In this document: positions 61,525 through 64,000 of the stretch, one piece after another
Layout of the letters: every line of letters begins with the position of its first letter
Numbering within the stretch: position 1 is the stretch's first letter
NCBI GenBank assembly: GCA_036558645.1
Contig: DATBFG010000072.1
Location: forward strand, 88,738-152,737
Source: DATBFG01 sp036558645
Lineage (GTDB): Bacteria; Acidobacteriota; Terriglobia; Terriglobales; Acidobacteriaceae
Direction: 5' to 3'
DNA length: 64,000 nt
The notes under the pieces: model-generated
What the model was told of the DNA's origin: nothing
The model's database searches: none
What the model saw: only the letters and a program-made list of their open reading frames with translations
Position numbers and translations under genes: made by a program

Positions 61525-61549
61525 TCTATAGGATTGACGTATATAGACT
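61525..61549. promoter_or_regulatory. Inverted repeat in the cyclase-rodZ divergent region
   Basis: GTCTATA (61525-61531) and TATAGAC (61543-61549) are perfect 7-bp arms around an 11-base spacer, in the gap between the divergent diguanylate cyclase and rodZ-like genes. TTGACG (61535-61540) lies in the spacer. This could be an operator or promoter overlap; no regulator is known. Confidence 0.4.
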
Positions 61550-61684
61550 TCTCCGGTAGTTTCTTGCGATGTTTTGCCCGGATGGTTCTTGGCAAGCCCT
61601 GCCAATTTTGTTGTGCTGTCGACTTAGGCGTTAACATATATTGAGGCAGTCTGGCAGTAAGAGCAGCCTCGGGAGAGCCGTCGG

Positions 61685-62584
61685 GTGCCATCATTTGGCG
61701 CACAATTAAGGCGCGAGCGGGAACAACGAAAAGTTACACTCGATGACATCTCTTCCGCGACGAAGATCGGGACCCGTTTCTTGCGGGCTATCGAAGACGA
61801 CCATTTTGAGCAGCTTCCCGGCGGTATCTTTAACAAAGGATTTGTCCGCGCCTACGCCCGCTACCTAGGGCTCGACGAAGAACAGATTGTGTCTAACTTT
61901 CTGGTTGCCTCCGGAGCAGAATCAACGATGCGCCCGGAACAGGCCGCGGAGGCTCAAGCGGTGGCTGCCCAGAAGCTCCGCATCTCCTACGAAGAGGAAG
62001 AACCTGCTTCGAAGATTCCCTGGGGCACCGCTGCTGTCTTACTTCTGGTTACGGCGTTAGCTCTGGCGATTTGGGCGTTCAATTCTCGCGAGGCGGAACG
62101 GCGCGTTTCGCAACCTCGGGAAAGTCCAAAATCCGCGACGCCACAAACTACTCAGGCGTCTTCACCGCCAACAACTACGGTGCAGCCAGCCGCGCAGGAA
62201 ACGCAGGCAAGTGGCCCTGAACAGCCAGCGGTACAACCTGCGGCAGCGCCTCCGGCAACAACAGAGCCAGCGGAACAACAGCCGCCCGCCGGGAATTTTG
62301 TCGTAATGCTCAAAGCTCGCGATGATTCCTGGATCAGCGCGACTGTAGATGGAAGCCCTGTTCCGGGGGAAACGTTGGTGGCCGAATCACAGAAATCTTT
62401 CACGGCGCATCGACAAGTCGTCATCCGAGCCGGTAACAGCGGAATGTTAGATGTCTATTTCAACGGGCAGAAGCTTCCACGCCAAGGAGATGAAGGGCAG
62501 GTCAAAACGCTGACCTTTGATGCCCAGGGGTTGAGATCTGCCGGAGCACAGCCAACTCCAGCCGAAGCCATTAGTCCCAACTGA
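61685..62584 (+). CDS. rodZ: RodZ-like membrane protein with HTH domain
   Basis: 299 residues. A HTH domain (residues 1-70; FGAQLRREREQRKVTLDDISSATKIGTRFLRAIEDDHFEQLPGGIFNKGFVRAYARYLG, spread over 4-62), a single membrane span (AAVLLLVTALALAIWAF near 117-133), a Pro/Ala/Thr-rich linker, and a C-terminal DUF4115-type domain with FVVMLKARDDSWISATVDG. This is the RodZ order: RodZ links MreB to the cell-wall machinery. The start is GTG 61685. No mre genes are in the window. Confidence 0.88.
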   Translation: MPSFGAQLRREREQRKVTLDDISSATKIGTRFLRAIEDDHFEQLPGGIFNKGFVRAYARYLGLDEEQIVSNFLVASGAESTMRPEQAAEAQAVAAQKLRISYEEEEPASKIPWGTAAVLLLVTALALAIWAFNSREAERRVSQPRESPKSATPQTTQASSPPTTTVQPAAQETQASGPEQPAVQPAAAPPATTEPAEQQPPAGNFVVMLKARDDSWISATVDGSPVPGETLVAESQKSFTAHRQVVIRAGNSGMLDVYFNGQKLPRQGDEGQVKTLTFDAQGLRSAGAQPTPAEAISPN

Positions 62585-62623
62585 TCGAGGTCCGGAGCGC
62601 TCGCTAGGACAGAAAATTCCGCA

Positions 62624-62803
62624 TCAACACTTATTGTCACGATTAGCCGATGCAGCCGATGACCGTCTCCCGGAATCGACCTTAATTACCTTCCCACACG
62701 CCGGACATACAACTTTTTCATTGTGATCGGCAATCCCCTGCAAAAAGTGAATGAAGACCTCGCCACATCCGGGACAAGTGATTTGTTGCGCTTCCGCAGA
62801 CAT
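62624..62803 (-). CDS. 59-residue zinc-ribbon protein
   Basis: The gene is short but well supported: ATG 62803 has AAAGGA 6 bases upstream and ends with TGA at 62624. The sequence has CPGCGEVF and CPACGKVI, two CxxC pairs 21 residues apart (C10, C13, C33, C36), forming a probable zinc ribbon, then a Ser/Ala-rich tail. No wider family is named here. It is convergent with the rodZ-like gene and lies just downstream of the partial gene at 62889 on the same strand. Confidence 0.75.
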   Translation of the reverse strand: MSAEAQQITCPGCGEVFIHFLQGIADHNEKVVCPACGKVIKVDSGRRSSAASANRDNKC

Positions 62804-62888
62804 AAGAATCCTTTGGCAAAAAGTATATTCTTTGCCAATCGTGCGTGTTGGTGACTGAGTCTTTTTTTGGAAAATTACGGTTCTGATC

Positions 62889-64000
62889 CTAGCCGGCGGA
62901 CATCTTCAGGATGGCTTCGAATTGATCTTTCCAGGTGTCGACTGAACTGTGGATCGCTCTTCCCAGAAAATTGGCTCGTACTTCGCGGACTTCAGGCATT
63001 CTGCGAGTTGCGATGGCATAGCGGCGGAACTTGGGATCGAGAGCAAGTTCGTCGTCGGAGAGATATATCGGCCGTCGACGAAAGTTCAACATTCCAAGTA
63101 CGCGGTTCAGGCGACGCATGGCGGCCTCGCGTACCTGAGCATCGCGAAGGTCGCTTGCTTTCGCTGGATCGATCAGGCGAAAGAAATAGGTTGCGCGTCC
63201 AGAGGTTGAACTCGCTTCCCAAGCGACTAGATTGGCAATTTCCGAAGACCCTGCCCGCCGCGCGATGGGAAAAAAGAACCAGTACAGAGTAGGAGGGCCA
63301 GTTTTGTCGGCATCCAAACCTGCGCTGACATCCTCTTCTGACCCTGCGGCTGCGTCGTCTCCACCCGGTTCTTCCCCAGCTTCAGCGCGGATGATCTTGA
63401 ATCCAGCGTAGAGCTGGCCCTTTGCCGTTCGTTTTACCAATTCGTCAAAATACGGTTTGAGATTACGGTCAACTACATCTGCCGCCAGCGCGGTCGAGAA
63501 GTTTGGATGAATGGCATCTAGGTTCGCCACCATGGCTGAACGCCCTTCGCGCAAGAGGTTGGCGGCATCCCGTAGCTGATCGGGATTGAGGAAAGGAAAC
63601 GCAGTGTGCAGAGCCTGAACGCTCTGAGTTGCCAATTCGCTGACTGCGTCCTGCACTTTCGAAGCGAACTCTCCGGTTCGCTTCGCCAATTTACTGACTC
63701 GCAGTCGGTCGCTACCGGACTCGAGCACGACTTCATACGCAGCGTCATCAAATCGAACCGAATCGAGATCGGCCAGGCGCCATTGAAAGCTCTGCGATGC
63801 CATGGGCAATACAGCAAGATTGCTCTTGTAAAGGCGAAATTCCGCGGGAGCAGGTTGTCCATCGCCAAGTGCGAAGCTTCCCGTGAACCGATCGATCTCT
63901 TCGAGATCTTCCAGCAACAGGCATTGAACGGCACGCTTGCGATATGCCTCCAACAGGTCTTTCGCGAGGTTGTCGTACGTCTTCGCGAGTTGTCGAAGAA
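62889..64000 (-). CDS. Unknown protein, partial (N-terminus outside window)
   Basis: At least 370 residues read continuously up to base 64000; the sequence upstream of the first possible start at 63953 is still protein-like (LAKTYDNLAKDLLEAYRKRA), so the true start lies outside the window. The middle part has RWLADLDSV-like and FASKVQDAVSELATQSVQAL helices, and a Glu/Gly/Asp-rich insert near residues 210-235. Near the C-terminus RRLNRVLGMLNFRRRPIYLSDDELAL looks conserved. I do not recognise a family and no function is proposed. Confidence 0.75.
   Translation of the reverse strand, partial: LRQLAKTYDNLAKDLLEAYRKRAVQCLLLEDLEEIDRFTGSFALGDGQPAPAEFRLYKSNLAVLPMASQSFQWRLADLDSVRFDDAAYEVVLESGSDRLRVSKLAKRTGEFASKVQDAVSELATQSVQALHTAFPFLNPDQLRDAANLLREGRSAMVANLDAIHPNFSTALAADVVDRNLKPYFDELVKRTAKGQLYAGFKIIRAEAGEEPGGDDAAAGSEEDVSAGLDADKTGPPTLYWFFFPIARRAGSSEIANLVAWEASSTSGRATYFFRLIDPAKASDLRDAQVREAAMRRLNRVLGMLNFRRRPIYLSDDELALDPKFRRYAIATRRMPEVREVRANFLGRAIHSSVDTWKDQFEAILKMSAG

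Noticed and set aside
1..64000. CRISPR arrays, rRNA, tRNA genes, prophage or integron
   Set aside because: No evenly spaced exact repeats, no rRNA-like sequence, no recognisable cloverleaf and no phage structural genes were seen by reading; a covariance-model tRNA search would settle the tRNA point.

Overview
The window looks like chromosomal DNA of an Acidobacteriota bacterium of the Terriglobia type. This is inferred from its mixture of protein families: a large Oar-like TonB-dependent receptor with an N-terminal carboxypeptidase-regulatory-like domain, HAF-repeat and YVTN beta-propeller secreted proteins, S53-type secreted proteins, PilZ proteins, and a moderately high GC content with dense coding. 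No rRNA, tRNA, CRISPR array, prophage or integrated plasmid was recognised. Most of the window is ordinary core and housekeeping sequence, with a few unusual spots.

Layout. 1-9.4 kb: a truncated TonB-like proline-rich protein, small secreted and ferritin-like proteins, an OsmC protein, a membrane sulfatase-like protein divergent from a GT-C glycosyltransferase, a tandem UspA protein and a CpaE-like ATPase. 9.7-17 kb: a PilZ protein, an MFS exporter, a membrane M48 protease, a REP-associated tyrosine transposase (RAYT) with three matching REP hairpins, and a korDABC-type 2-oxoacid:ferredoxin oxidoreductase operon. 17-27 kb: the TonB-dependent receptor, an M50 protease, HU, dCTP deaminase, a long Hfq, a YVTN propeller and holB-tmk. 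27-31.7 kb: an S53-like protein lacking its catalytic residues, a PIG-L deacetylase, YraN, GalT and a HAF-repeat protein.

31.8-38.2 kb is a complete isc operon on the minus strand, in the order iscR-iscS-iscU-iscA-hscB-hscA-fdx-iscX. Two sites resembling the E. coli IscR type 1 operator lie upstream of iscR. Scaffold, desulfurase, carrier, chaperone pair, ferredoxin and iron-binding adaptor are all present, so Fe-S cluster assembly here should be self-contained and under IscR feedback. The ferredoxin oxidoreductase encoded near 15 kb is one likely consumer of the clusters.

38.5-48.6 kb: a small Cys protein, a single-domain response regulator, tsaD divergent from cca (both tRNA maturation), an amidohydrolase fused to TPRs, a class C beta-lactamase-like hydrolase, a secreted lectin-like protein, a PQQ-type propeller and rnhB. 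48.8-52 kb: the conserved ribosomal operon rpsP-khpA-rimM-trmD-rplS, in which rimM appears to start at a non-standard AUC codon, with a double PilZ gene placed antisense between rplS and rnhB. 52-64 kb: a peroxiredoxin-like protein, an unknown protein, a secreted double ABM-like protein, a FadN-type fused beta-oxidation enzyme, a VIT1/CCC1 transporter with a Nudix hydrolase, a patatin, a tandemly duplicated GAF pair of which one carries a GGDEF cyclase, a RodZ-like protein, a 59-residue zinc-ribbon protein and a truncated protein of unknown function.

Several intergenic gaps (hscA/hscB, iscU/iscS, upstream of rnhB) carry degenerate 7-8 nt tandem repeats arranged as inverted halves. These, the RAYT/REP locus, the inactive S53 protein, the IscR-type operators and the rimM start are the items most worth checking.
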